Below, one piece after another: positions 8,625 to 16,583 of a stretch of DNA of 48,124 nt. Source of the DNA: Lachnospiraceae bacterium (GTDB lineage: Bacteria; Bacillota; Clostridia; Lachnospirales; Lachnospiraceae); assembly GCA_021201665.1 (NCBI GenBank), contig JAJQEO010000108.1, positions 1 to 48,124 on the forward strand, written 5' to 3'. Both the position numbers and the translations under genes were made by a program. Each line of letters begins with the position of its first letter. Position 1 is the stretch's first letter. A model generated the notes under the pieces. The model saw only the letters and a program-made list of their open reading frames with translations, made no database searches and was not told the origin of the DNA.

Positions 8625-9191
8625 ATGCCATTACCCAAAGAGCAATTCTACACAGAAGAGGATTACTGGAATCTGCCAGAAGATGTCCGTGCGGAACTGA
8701 TTGACGGGCGCCTTTATTACATGGCTTCGCCGAGCCGTATCCATCAGGAGATTTCCAGTGTTCTGCACGGTCTGATCTTTCAATATATCAGATCTAAAAA
8801 AGGATCGTGCCGCGTCTATCACGCACCCTTTGCTGTCAAATTGCGCAAGGACCGGGACAATACGGTCGAGCCGGATCTGGCAGTCATCTGCGACCGTTCC
8901 AAGCTCACTGACCGAGGATGTACAGGGGCGCCCGACTGGATTATTGAGATTGTCTCTCCCGGTAATCCGGGGCAGGACTATGTGCGCAAGCTGAACCTGT
9001 ATGCAGACGCGGGTGTGCGGGAGTACTGGATCATTGATCCATCAGAAAAAAGTGTACTTGTCTATATTCATAACCAGAAGCGTTTTCAGGTCACCCCTTA
9101 CACCTTTAAGGACAGCATCAAAGTCGGTATATTTGATGACCTTACCATTGATTTTGCAGAAGTGATGGGCGATATCCCAATGGATGAATAG
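8625..9191 (+). CDS. Uma2 family (DUF820) endonuclease-like protein
   Basis: A 188-residue protein of the Uma2/DUF820 family, which has a PD-(D/E)XK restriction-endonuclease fold. Core residues are visible: Glu24 in AELIDG, Asp84 in VEPDLAV, Glu108 in WIIEIVSP, and the basic YVRKLNLYADAGVREYWIID helix-strand typical of the family. I chose the ATG at 8625 because GGAAAGG lies six bases upstream; earlier in-frame starts fall in the fucokinase junction region. Its role is unknown; family members are often multicopy and lie near mobile DNA. A hairpin terminator lies about 20 bp downstream. It is divergent from the fucokinase remnant, supporting insertion at that junction. Confidence 0.85.
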   Translation: MPLPKEQFYTEEDYWNLPEDVRAELIDGRLYYMASPSRIHQEISSVLHGLIFQYIRSKKGSCRVYHAPFAVKLRKDRDNTVEPDLAVICDRSKLTDRGCTGAPDWIIEIVSPGNPGQDYVRKLNLYADAGVREYWIIDPSEKSVLVYIHNQKRFQVTPYTFKDSIKVGIFDDLTIDFAEVMGDIPMDE

Positions 9192-9210
9192 CTTTTCTGC
9201 CCATTCTCGC

Positions 9211-9245
9211 AAGTCTTCCTGTATTTACACTGGAAGACTTTATTC
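9211..9245 (+). terminator. terminator after Uma2 gene
   Basis: Perfect 9-bp stem AAGTCTTCC / GGAAGACTT with a 12-base loop, followed by TATTC. A second dyad, GGTCTTC...GAAGACC at 9265-9289, lies just beyond and shares the same half-sequence. Confidence 0.6.
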
Positions 9246-9429
9246 ATGCTTTATGTTTTCATACGGTCTTCACAGCTGGCGCGAAGACCTGTCCTGGATA
9301 GGTCCATTCATCCTGGCTATCCTGATAACAGAAGACCGCCATGTCATTTTAATCGCGTTCATGCGCGGTGGGCATGGCCTGCATCCCACATTGCAAACGA
9401 TGTGCGGCATATATAAACGAGGTTCATTC

Positions 9430-12400
9430 ATGATGACAAAAAACGAGACAAAAACCATCTACGATCTGGTGCATGGCGCCGGACGGGAATATAACAGCAG
9501 AGTCTTCCTGCGCTATGAGACGCAGGATATCCTGCACGAGGTAACCTATCAGACCTTTATGGAGGAATGCGATGCCTTTTCGTCCTGGCTGGAAGAGCAG
9601 GACCGGACGGTCGGGCGCAGGATGCGCGTCGCGATTCTGGGTAGCAGCAGCCATCCGTATCTCACGGTGCTGCTGGGTGTCATGAGCCACGGAAATGTGG
9701 TGATTCCGCTGGATGTCCAGCTGGATTATACGGGGCTCGCCGACTGTCTGAACCGCTCGGATGTGGACATTTTGTTTTACGACTGGGAGCATCACTCCGT
9801 CGTAGAGGGAGCACTCTCCCTCTGTCCGACCGTCTGCGCGGCTATTTCTCTGCAGCACGGCAAGCATGTACCCTGTCTGGACGGGATTCTGACAAAATAC
9901 AAAGGGCAGGCGGTGCTGCCGGATGTGAGGGAAAAGGACTGCGCGATGGTGCTTTTCACCTCCGGGACTACCGGCAAAAGCAAGGGCGTCATGCTCTCCA
10001 ACGCTAATCTCATCGACAATGTCTTCAATGCGGACGCGGAGGGCAATGCGGAGAACCGGATCATGCTCAATGTGCTTCCGATTCACCATGTTTTCTGCAT
10101 CAACTGCGACGTTCTCTCCACCCTCCGCTACGGCAGCGTGCTGGCGTTAAATCAGGATATGAGGCGCCTTTCGGAACATCTAAAGCTGTTTGCGCCCACA
10201 GAGATGCGCGTCGTGCCGATGATCGCGAAGGCTCTCTACAACCGGATTGCCCTGCTCTCCCGGCAGGAGCCGAAGCGTTCCATCTTTGAGATCCGCTCTG
10301 AGGTACTCGGAAAAAACATGCGCCGGATCACTACCGGCGGCGGCTACCTCGCGCCGGAGCTGGCGGCGAATTTCTGGCGGATCGGCGTCCCCATCGCGCA
10401 GGGCTACGGCATGTCTGAGTGCGCGCCGAAGATCGCCTCCGCCGACTGGAACCGCCAGGATAAGGTTGCCTCCGTGGGAAAGGTCGTCCGGGGCTGCCAG
10501 GTGCGCATTGTGGATGGTGAGATTCAGGTCAAGAGTCCTTCCGTCATGATGGGCTATTATAAAGACCCCGAGCGAACCGCCGAGGTCATGACCGAGGATG
10601 GCTGGCTGTGCACCGGCGACCTGGGGTATGTCGATGAAGACGATTTTCTCTGGCTCACCGGGCGCAAAAAGAACCTGATTGTCCTTAGCAACGGCGAAAA
10701 CGTCGCACCGGAACAGCTGGAAAATCTCTTTGAAGGAGAGCAGCTGATCGAGGAAATCCTCGTCTATGGGGAGGATGACGCGATCGTGGCTGAGGTTTTC
10801 CCCAATTTCAAATATGCGGACGCGGCCAGCGTGACTGATATCCGCACGGCTGTTTCCGAGACCATTAACCGCTACAATCAGGAGCTGCCTTCTTATAAGA
10901 GAATCGCACGCTTCTCCCTGCGGGATACGCCGTTCCCAAAGACTTCCTCCAAAAAGATCCTGCGCAGCCATTATTTCGAGCAGAAGAAAAACGATCTGGC
11001 GACAGAGGCCAGTGCCCTGCAGCCGGAGAATGAGCTGCAGAAGCAGATCTACGATCTGATTGCCTCCCAGCTGGGACACAGCCGCTTCGGTATCGACACG
11101 GACATCTTTGAGGCCGGCCTCGACTCCATGGGAAGCGTCATGCTGCTCGCGGAGCTGTACGATAAGCTGCATTTTTCCATCACGCTGAACGAGCTGATGA
11201 GCAATCCTACGGTAGAAAAGCTCGAAACGCTCTGCGGGCAGGCACAGGATCGCACGTCAGCAGATTCGCAGGTGGATTATACGCCGCGGGAAATTTATCC
11301 GCTCACCAACCTGCAGCTTTACTTTGCGTATGTCGTGCGCGGCAACACAACCGCAAACCTTCCTTATTTCTTCCGCCTTGGCAGATGGATTGATCTCCCA
11401 CGGCTGAAAAAAGCCATCGAGGATGTATTTGAGGTGCATCCTGCGCTGAAAAATATCGTCCAGCTTGACGAGGGTGTCTTCAAAAATTTCCGCGATGACA
11501 GCCGGAAAATTGACATCCCGATCGTAAAGATGAGCGACAGTGAGTGGGAAAAGACAAAGGGTACTCTCCTCGTCCCCTACCTGTACGCGCCCGGAGAACC
11601 GCTTTACCACATTGCGATCTACGAGACCGAATCCGCGAATTACCTGTTCTTTGACATCGCGCATATCATCGGCGACGGGACGACCATGCATATCCTTTTT
11701 GAGGATATCGACGCCCTGTATCAGGGAAAAACGGTGGAAAAGGAGACCTACTCCTTCTACGAGTACATACTGGATGAGAAGCAGCGCGACGCGGAAGGAG
11801 TGCGCACCAAAAATGAAGCTTATTTCCAGAACCTGATGCAGGATTTCCGCATCCGGAAATGCATCCTCACCAGAACCGACTGCCATGATCTGGAAAACGG
11901 GAAGAATGCCTCCCTGAAGGGGCGTTTCACGGAGCTGACAAAAAAGAAGCTGCTCGCCTTCTGCCGGGAAAACGCGGTGTCCGAAAACGTACTCTTCCTG
12001 ACGGCCTTTAACTACACCGTCGGCATTTTCAGCAACGAAAAGGATGTGGTCAGCAGCAGCATCCACAGCGGGCGGACCGACAGCCGCTGGGCGCGGATCG
12101 CCGGGCCTCTGTTTCTGACTTATTTCTTCCGCACTGCGAATGTCCCGCACGAAACCGTGCCGGAGCTGCTGAAAAAGTCCGCGCACCAGATCATGGACAC
12201 CATGAATTGCACGATTTCCACCCTGCACGCGGACGAGATGTTTATCCAGTATCAGGGGGACCTGTTACATGTGGAAGAAATCGGGGGAGAGCCGATCACG
12301 CGCGAGCCGCTGCAGCTCGACTCCCTGCCCTTCCACCTGCAGATCATGGCGGATGACAGGGGATACTTCTATGAGCTGCGTTACTGGGAAAACCGTTTCG

Positions 12401-13041
12401 ATGTCAGTCAGCTTGAAATTTTCATGACCGCCATGGAGACCATTACCAAAGCAATGCTGGATGAATCGTCCGTGCACAGGCTGAAGAGCTACCTGCCGCA
12501 GTCGCTTTTCCCGAAGCATTATGCCACCACTGCCGCCGCCATCAACGAGGCCGCAGGTTTCCCCCTGATCCCCACCGTTTCCGGAGACACCCAGGTGAAA
12601 GCCTACGTTTTCGATGAAACCTGCCGCAAGCAGCCGCTGGGCGCCTGGGGGCAGCTGTACATCCTCGATTACCCGACCACCGGCTATCTGGATCAGATCA
12701 CGAACCCCTATGGTCCCGGCATCCTTTACCAGACTGGGAAAACCGCCCGCATTCTGCCGGACGGTAGCCTCGATCTGCTGGAAAAAAGCGGCCGGACCGT
12801 CATCCACGAGGGTATCAAAGGGCGACACTTCCTCGATCTCTACAAGCTGGAGACCCTGCTCACCGGCTATGAGGGTGTCCGCCGCGCCGAGGCCTATGTC
12901 CGTTACGCCGAGAAAAATCAGCTGGTGCTCACTGCGGACATTTACGGCAGCAAAGAGCCGGATCCGGACAAGCTGCGCGCCTACCTTGCAGACTACTGCG
13001 AAGAATCCCTGATTCCGGCAGATATCCGGTTTCATGAGTAG
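9430..13041 (+). CDS. NRPS-like protein: adenylation - carrier - condensation - partial adenylation
   Basis: A 1203-residue single-module assembly-line enzyme. Start at the ATG at 9430, with GAGG seven bases upstream; the longer open frame before it lacks such a site. Domains: AMP-binding adenylation domain (about 1-540) with TSGTTGKSKG at 177-186, YGMSECAP, TGRKKNLIVLSNGENVAP and the PKTSSKK lysine region at 503-509; phosphopantetheine carrier domain with Ser566 in GLDSMGS; condensation domain (about 615-1035) with AHIIGDG, catalytic His745 and Asp749 intact. The last 140 residues resemble only the C-terminal half of an adenylation domain (GQLYILDYPTTGYL, YQTGKTARILPDGSLDLLEKSGR). No thioesterase or reductase domain and no phosphopantetheinyl transferase are in the window. 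The first domain looks more like an acyl/aryl-CoA ligase than an amino-acid selector, so an acyl amide is a plausible product. Substrates unknown. Confidence 0.85.
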   Translation: MMTKNETKTIYDLVHGAGREYNSRVFLRYETQDILHEVTYQTFMEECDAFSSWLEEQDRTVGRRMRVAILGSSSHPYLTVLLGVMSHGNVVIPLDVQLDYTGLADCLNRSDVDILFYDWEHHSVVEGALSLCPTVCAAISLQHGKHVPCLDGILTKYKGQAVLPDVREKDCAMVLFTSGTTGKSKGVMLSNANLIDNVFNADAEGNAENRIMLNVLPIHHVFCINCDVLSTLRYGSVLALNQDMRRLSEHLKLFAPTEMRVVPMIAKALYNRIALLSRQEPKRSIFEIRSEVLGKNMRRITTGGGYLAPELAANFWRIGVPIAQGYGMSECAPKIASADWNRQDKVASVGKVVRGCQVRIVDGEIQVKSPSVMMGYYKDPERTAEVMTEDGWLCTGDLGYVDEDDFLWLTGRKKNLIVLSNGENVAPEQLENLFEGEQLIEEILVYGEDDAIVAEVFPNFKYADAASVTDIRTAVSETINRYNQELPSYKRIARFSLRDTPFPKTSSKKILRSHYFEQKKNDLATEASALQPENELQKQIYDLIASQLGHSRFGIDTDIFEAGLDSMGSVMLLAELYDKLHFSITLNELMSNPTVEKLETLCGQAQDRTSADSQVDYTPREIYPLTNLQLYFAYVVRGNTTANLPYFFRLGRWIDLPRLKKAIEDVFEVHPALKNIVQLDEGVFKNFRDDSRKIDIPIVKMSDSEWEKTKGTLLVPYLYAPGEPLYHIAIYETESANYLFFDIAHIIGDGTTMHILFEDIDALYQGKTVEKETYSFYEYILDEKQRDAEGVRTKNEAYFQNLMQDFRIRKCILTRTDCHDLENGKNASLKGRFTELTKKKLLAFCRENAVSENVLFLTAFNYTVGIFSNEKDVVSSSIHSGRTDSRWARIAGPLFLTYFFRTANVPHETVPELLKKSAHQIMDTMNCTISTLHADEMFIQYQGDLLHVEEIGGEPITREPLQLDSLPFHLQIMADDRGYFYELRYWENRFDVSQLEIFMTAMETITKAMLDESSVHRLKSYLPQSLFPKHYATTAAAINEAAGFPLIPTVSGDTQVKAYVFDETCRKQPLGAWGQLYILDYPTTGYLDQITNPYGPGILYQTGKTARILPDGSLDLLEKSGRTVIHEGIKGRHFLDLYKLETLLTGYEGVRRAEAYVRYAEKNQLVLTADIYGSKEPDPDKLRAYLADYCEESLIPADIRFHE

Positions 13042-13054
13042 ACTGCTCTGTGCT

Positions 13055-13180
13055 GAATCAGACAGGGGAACGCTTTCTTTCCCTGTCCGCCTGCGCAGGC
13101 CGTGTATCATGCTATAAGAATTGCCAAAGAAATCATTGAATCCCTGGTGACATGGGCATAAGTCCTATTTCTCATGCGGC
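13055..13180. repeat. intergenic structured repeat, copy A
   Basis: Copy A of a roughly 125-bp element whose copy B is at 31609-31735. It opens with a 10-bp hairpin (13061-13070 with 13078-13087; GACAGGGGAA pairing with TTTCCCTGTC, one G-U), then the shared CCGCCTGCGC-GGCCG, an ATAAG-ATTGCC core, GTGACATGGGC-TAAG and TCATGCGGC. It lies just past the NRPS-like gene and could end its transcript. Stem bases differ from copy B in a compensating way. Confidence 0.75.
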
Positions 13181-13407
13181 TTAAACAATGAACGATCCTG
13201 CAGCAAGCTGCGGGATATCAGACCGAGACTCGCTTCGTTCGTCATTAGTTTGTTGCGCAGCAGAGCTGCGGGGAATATGACCCTGAGAGATTTAAGAAGC
13301 GACCCGCGTACAGATTATCACAGACGGCAACACACATCTGTATTCATCCGCAGCCGGGCTGCAACGATGAATATGTTTCTAAACAAAAGGAAAGGATCTG
13401 GTTTTTT
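13181..13407. other. spacer with a 25-bp imperfect direct repeat
   Basis: After the structured repeat, GCAGCAAGCTGCGGGATATC (13200 onward, ending CAGACC at 13224) is echoed at 13257-13282 as GCAGCAGAGCTGCGGGGAAT and so on, each half able to fold as GCAGC-GCTGC. No gene is seen. AAGGAAAGGA upstream of 13408 is the ribosome site of the next gene. Confidence 0.5.
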
Positions 13408-14016
13408 ATGAATAATCCTGTAAACAGTGAACGCCTTAGGCAGCAGTTTGCTTTCTGCCTGGAAATGGACAAGGAAAAGGAAATCGGCCGCCAGACTTAC
13501 CTGGCGGACGGTACCCGAAAAGAAAACGACGCAGAGCACGCGTGGCACATGGCCATCATGACACTCATTCTCGGCGAATATGCCAATGAAAAAATAGACC
13601 TGCTGCGGACCATCAGCATGCTTCTGATCCACGATGTCGTAGAGATTGACGCCGGCGATACCTACGCCTACGATGAGGAGGGCAAAAAAACGCAGCACGC
13701 GCGCGAGCTGGCCGCGGCCGACCGGATCTATGGGATGCTCCCGCCTGACCAGGCCAAAAAAATGCGCGCACTCTGGGATGAATTCGAGGCCTGTGAGACC
13801 CCGGAGGCCCGATTCGCCCGCACAATGGACAACATCCAGCCCGCCTTGCTGAACGCGGCCGCCGGTGGGAAGGCCTGGAGCGAAAAGGGAGTTCATCTCG
13901 GCCAGATCCTTGAGAGAAATAAAAATACCGCGAGCGGCTCCCAGACACTCTGGGACTACTCGCGGGAAAATTTCATTGAACCCAATCTGGAAAGCGGGCA
14001 GATCATGCCTGATTGA
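13408..14016 (+). CDS. HD domain hydrolase (YfbR/HDDC2-like)
   Basis: A 202-residue HD-superfamily metal phosphohydrolase. The metal-binding set is visible: His44 in DAEHAWHM, His75-Asp76 in LLIHDVVEIDAGDT and Asp141 in RTMDNIQP. Length and motif spacing fit the YfbR/HDDC2 group, which removes the phosphate from deoxynucleoside 5'-monophosphates. Predicted cytosolic and metal-dependent. AAGGA lies about eleven bases before the ATG, a little far. The last 14 bp overlap the end of the convergent sulfotransferase gene. Substrate is inferred from the family; a link to the NRPS-like gene upstream is only positional. Confidence 0.87.
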   Translation: MNNPVNSERLRQQFAFCLEMDKEKEIGRQTYLADGTRKENDAEHAWHMAIMTLILGEYANEKIDLLRTISMLLIHDVVEIDAGDTYAYDEEGKKTQHARELAAADRIYGMLPPDQAKKMRALWDEFEACETPEARFARTMDNIQPALLNAAAGGKAWSEKGVHLGQILERNKNTASGSQTLWDYSRENFIEPNLESGQIMPD

Positions 14017-15070
14017 GAGGGAGATACTTTCCAGCAGGGTACCACATTTCTGAAAGGTCCCTGCCGGAGATTTGTTCGATCCCACGCACCTCTTTTGCGA
14101 AATAGGTTTCCAGAAATGTCCTCGTCTTTGGCAAAACTTTGCTTTTATCCCGATCCGAAATGAGAGTTTCATCGCGCTTTCTGTCAAAATATGCTTTAAA
14201 CCTCCGATAAGCGCCCGGAAACCAGTGTGAAAGCAAAACAAACTCGTAAAAGCCATAGTGAAAGCCTTTCAAAATCTGCTGTCTTTTCGCAGCCTCGCTG
14301 GAGATAGCACACTCGTTTCCTTCATTTGCCCGTATGGAATCATCCAGATCCAGGGATTCATCCTCTCCAATGCCGATAAAGTCAAAAATATCCTCACATG
14401 CAGCTTTTTCATCCTTGATAAATTCTTCAAAAAAGACCAGCTTGATATTTTCCCTTGGGAAATGTCCCAGATACTCCCGGATGCAGGTCGCATAGCAGCT
14501 CTGGGAAAACACCAGATATTTCAGGCGCTTTTTCATGATCTGCTGCTCACTGGAGGGATCATCCAGCACAGAATGAACATACCTGTCAAACGCCTCGGCA
14601 TGTCCATATCTCTGGTCCTCCTCCACCAGTCCCTTCGGCAGGAAACCCCTGGCAAGGAAATATTTATAAGAAGAATACGACCGGTCTACCGGGTTGCGCA
14701 TCATAAAGATCAGTTTCGTATCCGGGGAAAAATCGTGACAGATTTTCTTTGCGCAGCCGGTAAATGTCAGTCCGGCATTTACCTCTCCGCACCGTCTGGG
14801 GTCTTCTGCGGTGATATGTCCATAATAGCGATGCTGGTAATACCATCTGCGCCCGAAAAACCACAGTCCACTGACACGGTAATACATTGGTTCCTTCACA
14901 TCCCGGCAAAGTACCACATCCTTATGTCTGCGCAAAATCTCAAATAAAGTCGTTGTCCCACATTTCTGAAATCCCATGCAGAGAAATTCCGGATTGCGGC
15001 CATGCTTCGATTTCTGATCATGTTTTCGGTCAGCTCTGGAATCACTCTCCCTGCCACTTCTGTTATCCAT
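14003..15070 (-). CDS. PAPS-dependent sulfotransferase family protein
   Basis: A 355-residue sulfotransferase-fold protein that would transfer sulfate from PAPS to a hydroxyl or amine. The 5'-phosphosulfate loop is GFQKCGTTTL (33-42) and the 3'-phosphate site is RNPVDRSYSSYKYF, with Arg125 and Ser133. The first 25 residues are charged and disordered. No signal peptide or membrane anchor, so it acts in the cytosol. GGAGG lies seven bases before the ATG. It is one of several sulfur-related genes in a row: a TauE/SafE exporter and a sulfite-reductase fusion lie just upstream on the same strand, but a mosaic palindromic repeat separates it from the exporter. No PAPS-making genes are in the window. 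Acceptor unknown; possibilities include a glycan, a lipid or the product of the nearby NRPS-like enzyme. Confidence 0.85.
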   Translation of the reverse strand: MDNRSGRESDSRADRKHDQKSKHGRNPEFLCMGFQKCGTTTLFEILRRHKDVVLCRDVKEPMYYRVSGLWFFGRRWYYQHRYYGHITAEDPRRCGEVNAGLTFTGCAKKICHDFSPDTKLIFMMRNPVDRSYSSYKYFLARGFLPKGLVEEDQRYGHAEAFDRYVHSVLDDPSSEQQIMKKRLKYLVFSQSCYATCIREYLGHFPRENIKLVFFEEFIKDEKAACEDIFDFIGIGEDESLDLDDSIRANEGNECAISSEAAKRQQILKGFHYGFYEFVLLSHWFPGAYRRFKAYFDRKRDETLISDRDKSKVLPKTRTFLETYFAKEVRGIEQISGRDLSEMWYPAGKYLPLNQA

Positions 15071-15134
15071 ATCAAATCCTCCGTCATTTGCCCACGTACA
15101 GACAAAATATTCCGAAGCAATATCTGTATATCAA

Positions 15135-15303
15135 AGAAGGCCGCGCCCCCTCACGAAGCGATTTTCAATTGCGCGGCTCTCTATCACATGTCCGTACTCG
15201 CAGAGCGAGTATGGACGTAGGCCGCGCCCCTCGCCGGGGTGGCATCCCGCACTTCGTACGGGATATACAATCGCGAAGCGATTCTTTCATGCGCGGCTCT
15301 CCA
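15135..15303. repeat. mosaic palindromic repeat, locus 1
   Basis: A run of small hairpins between the exporter and sulfotransferase genes. In order: GGCCGCGCCCCCTC; CGAAGCGATTTTCAATTGCG; CGGCTCT; a hairpin TCCGTACTCGC-AGA-GCGAGTATGGA at about 15191-15215; GGCCGCGCCCCTC again with CGGGGTG; a 28-bp unit at 15241-15268 (ATCCCGCACTTCGTACGGGAT core); AATCGC-GAA-GCGATT at 15269-15283; and a second CGCGGCTCT. The 28-bp unit and its flanks recur at 35131-35428. Confidence 0.85.
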
Positions 15304-15305
15304 TC

Positions 15306-16076
15306 TCACAAAAACGACTCCCACAGCATCATCAGCCCCAGGCCGAACAGCACCACGCCTGTCACGCGGTTCGTTGTCTTGTCTTTCATGTGATTCGAAG
15401 CCGCCGCCGCAATCAGAGCCGAGACCAGCGTAAATACAATGCACAGCAGCAATGACGGAATATAATTCGTCACATCTCCGAAGTAAAAATGAGAACACGC
15501 GCCGGTAAAGGCGATAAAGGTCATCACAAACACGCTCGTCCCGACTGCGGTCTTTAAATCATACTGCAGGATCGTCGTCAGGATAAACAGCATCATCATG
15601 CCCCCGCCGAGTCCCATAAATCCACAATAAAAGCCAATAAAAACTCCGCAGATCACAGAGAGCAGCATCCTCCTGTTTGCCGGAATCGAAAATCCCAGCT
15701 TTGTCTGCTTGGTTGCTGGCAGGACGATAAAGCGAAGCCCCATCAGTGTCGTGAAGACCACAGAAAGGCGTCCCATCTCCAGATCCGGCATATATTGAGA
15801 AAAATAGCTTCCAAGAACTGTCATGAGCAGCACCGCCGCCACCATGATCGCCCCATGCTTAAGATCCAGATTTCCGTTTTTCTTATATACAAGTGCAGAG
15901 CATACCGACGCCAGCACATCAGACGCCAGTCCGATCCCCACAGCCTCATACCATGGTACCCCGAGAAATGTCACCAGCATCGGCACAATCGCCGTAGTTG
16001 CCGACATCCCGGCAAACCCAGTCCCGACACCGGCCGCAATTCCCGCGGCGGCGCAGACGATAAACAGTTTCCACAT
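15306..16076 (-). CDS. TauE/SafE family sulfite exporter-like permease
   Basis: A 256-residue membrane protein with about eight hydrophobic segments and the two-fold internal repeat typical of TauE/SafE (formerly DUF81): TGFAGMSATTAIVPML near the N-terminus and CGFMGLGGGMMMLFIL in the middle. Members export sulfite, sulfoacetate or related organosulfonates. AGGGA precedes the ATG. A consensus sigma-A promoter (TTGACA-N16-TATAAT) lies about 125 bp upstream, so it is transcribed from its own start rather than read through from the sulfite-reductase gene. The nearby sulfite-reductase fusion and sulfotransferase suggest a sulfur-compound role. Exact substrate is inferred from family and context. 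Confidence 0.85.
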   Translation of the reverse strand: MWKLFIVCAAAGIAAGVGTGFAGMSATTAIVPMLVTFLGVPWYEAVGIGLASDVLASVCSALVYKKNGNLDLKHGAIMVAAVLLMTVLGSYFSQYMPDLEMGRLSVVFTTLMGLRFIVLPATKQTKLGFSIPANRRMLLSVICGVFIGFYCGFMGLGGGMMMLFILTTILQYDLKTAVGTSVFVMTFIAFTGACSHFYFGDVTNYIPSLLLCIVFTLVSALIAAAASNHMKDKTTNRVTGVVLFGLGLMMLWESFL

Positions 16077-16199
16077 ATGCTTTATCCCTTGTCCGTAAAA
16101 TCATTAATCATAGTAATACAAAATGCGCGTAATGGCAAGCAGAAGAGAATTAAAAAAGAATAAAATCGAAGAAATTCCTTAATTTTTTCCGACTTTATC

Positions 16200-16227
16200 A
16201 TTATAATTTTCCTGTTTGATTTGTCAA
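16200..16227 (-). promoter_or_regulatory. sigma-A promoter of the TauE/SafE gene
   Basis: Minus strand: TTGACA (16222-16227), a 16-base AT-rich spacer, TATAAT (16200-16205). Both hexamers match consensus exactly. The predicted leader to the exporter start is about 115 bases. Confidence 0.75.
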
Positions 16228-16394
16228 GCTTTTTCATCTGGTTAACAAACAATTCACATTACTAATTGCGGCAAACCAGACCTCTTCCATCGGGAATGCC
16301 GGAAGATTTCACGCAAAATTTTCTTTCTTGTCCCTGCGATCGCAGGAAGGGGCGGGGAATCGTAAAATTCCCGCCCCTTCCATCATGGCACAAA

Positions 16395-16542
16395 GGCGCA
16401 TGTAAAAAATCAGGCTGATCTGCCGAAACGCAGAAGCATACAAAAAACTCGGGTTGTTATGCAGATGCGCAGGAGTATTCAAAAAATTACGGTTATTTTG
16501 CTGTTGCGCAGTAGCATTCAAAAAATTCCGTTATTTTATTGA
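16395..16542. repeat. degenerate 39-bp intergenic tandem repeat
   Basis: About three and a half units of 38-39 bp: 16427-16465, 16466-16504, 16505-16542, with a worn unit before. Shared pattern GCGCAG-AG-ATTCAAAAAATT-CGGTTATTT. On the minus strand this reads as 13-residue periods in a short open frame that has no other sign of being a gene. Confidence 0.75.
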
Positions 16543-16583
16543 TGCGCGGAAACGCGTGGAGGATTCCGGCAGTTCTGCTCTCA

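Larger units (their letters stand above)
16077..16583. other. 507-bp gap between sulfite-reductase and exporter genes
   Basis: Besides the promoter at 16200-16227, it holds two adjacent hairpins at 16333-16380 (CCTGCGATCGCAGG palindrome; GAAGGGGCGGG...CCCGCCCCTTC, 14-bp arms with one bulge) and a degenerate 39-bp tandem repeat at 16395-16542. The GC-rich hairpin lies about 200 bp past the end of the leftward sulfite-reductase gene and may end its transcript, but no U-run follows. No gene is supported. Confidence 0.6.

Noticed and set aside
9184-9429. N-terminal 82 codons of the longer open frame before the NRPS-like gene
   Set aside because: They cross a terminator hairpin and a second dyad, and the ATG at 9430 has the proper ribosome site and begins the domain.
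16309-16521. 70-codon minus frame with 13-residue periodicity (NNRNFLNTPAHLHNN)
   Set aside because: It arises from the degenerate 39-bp repeat, lacks a ribosome site and includes terminator-like hairpins.
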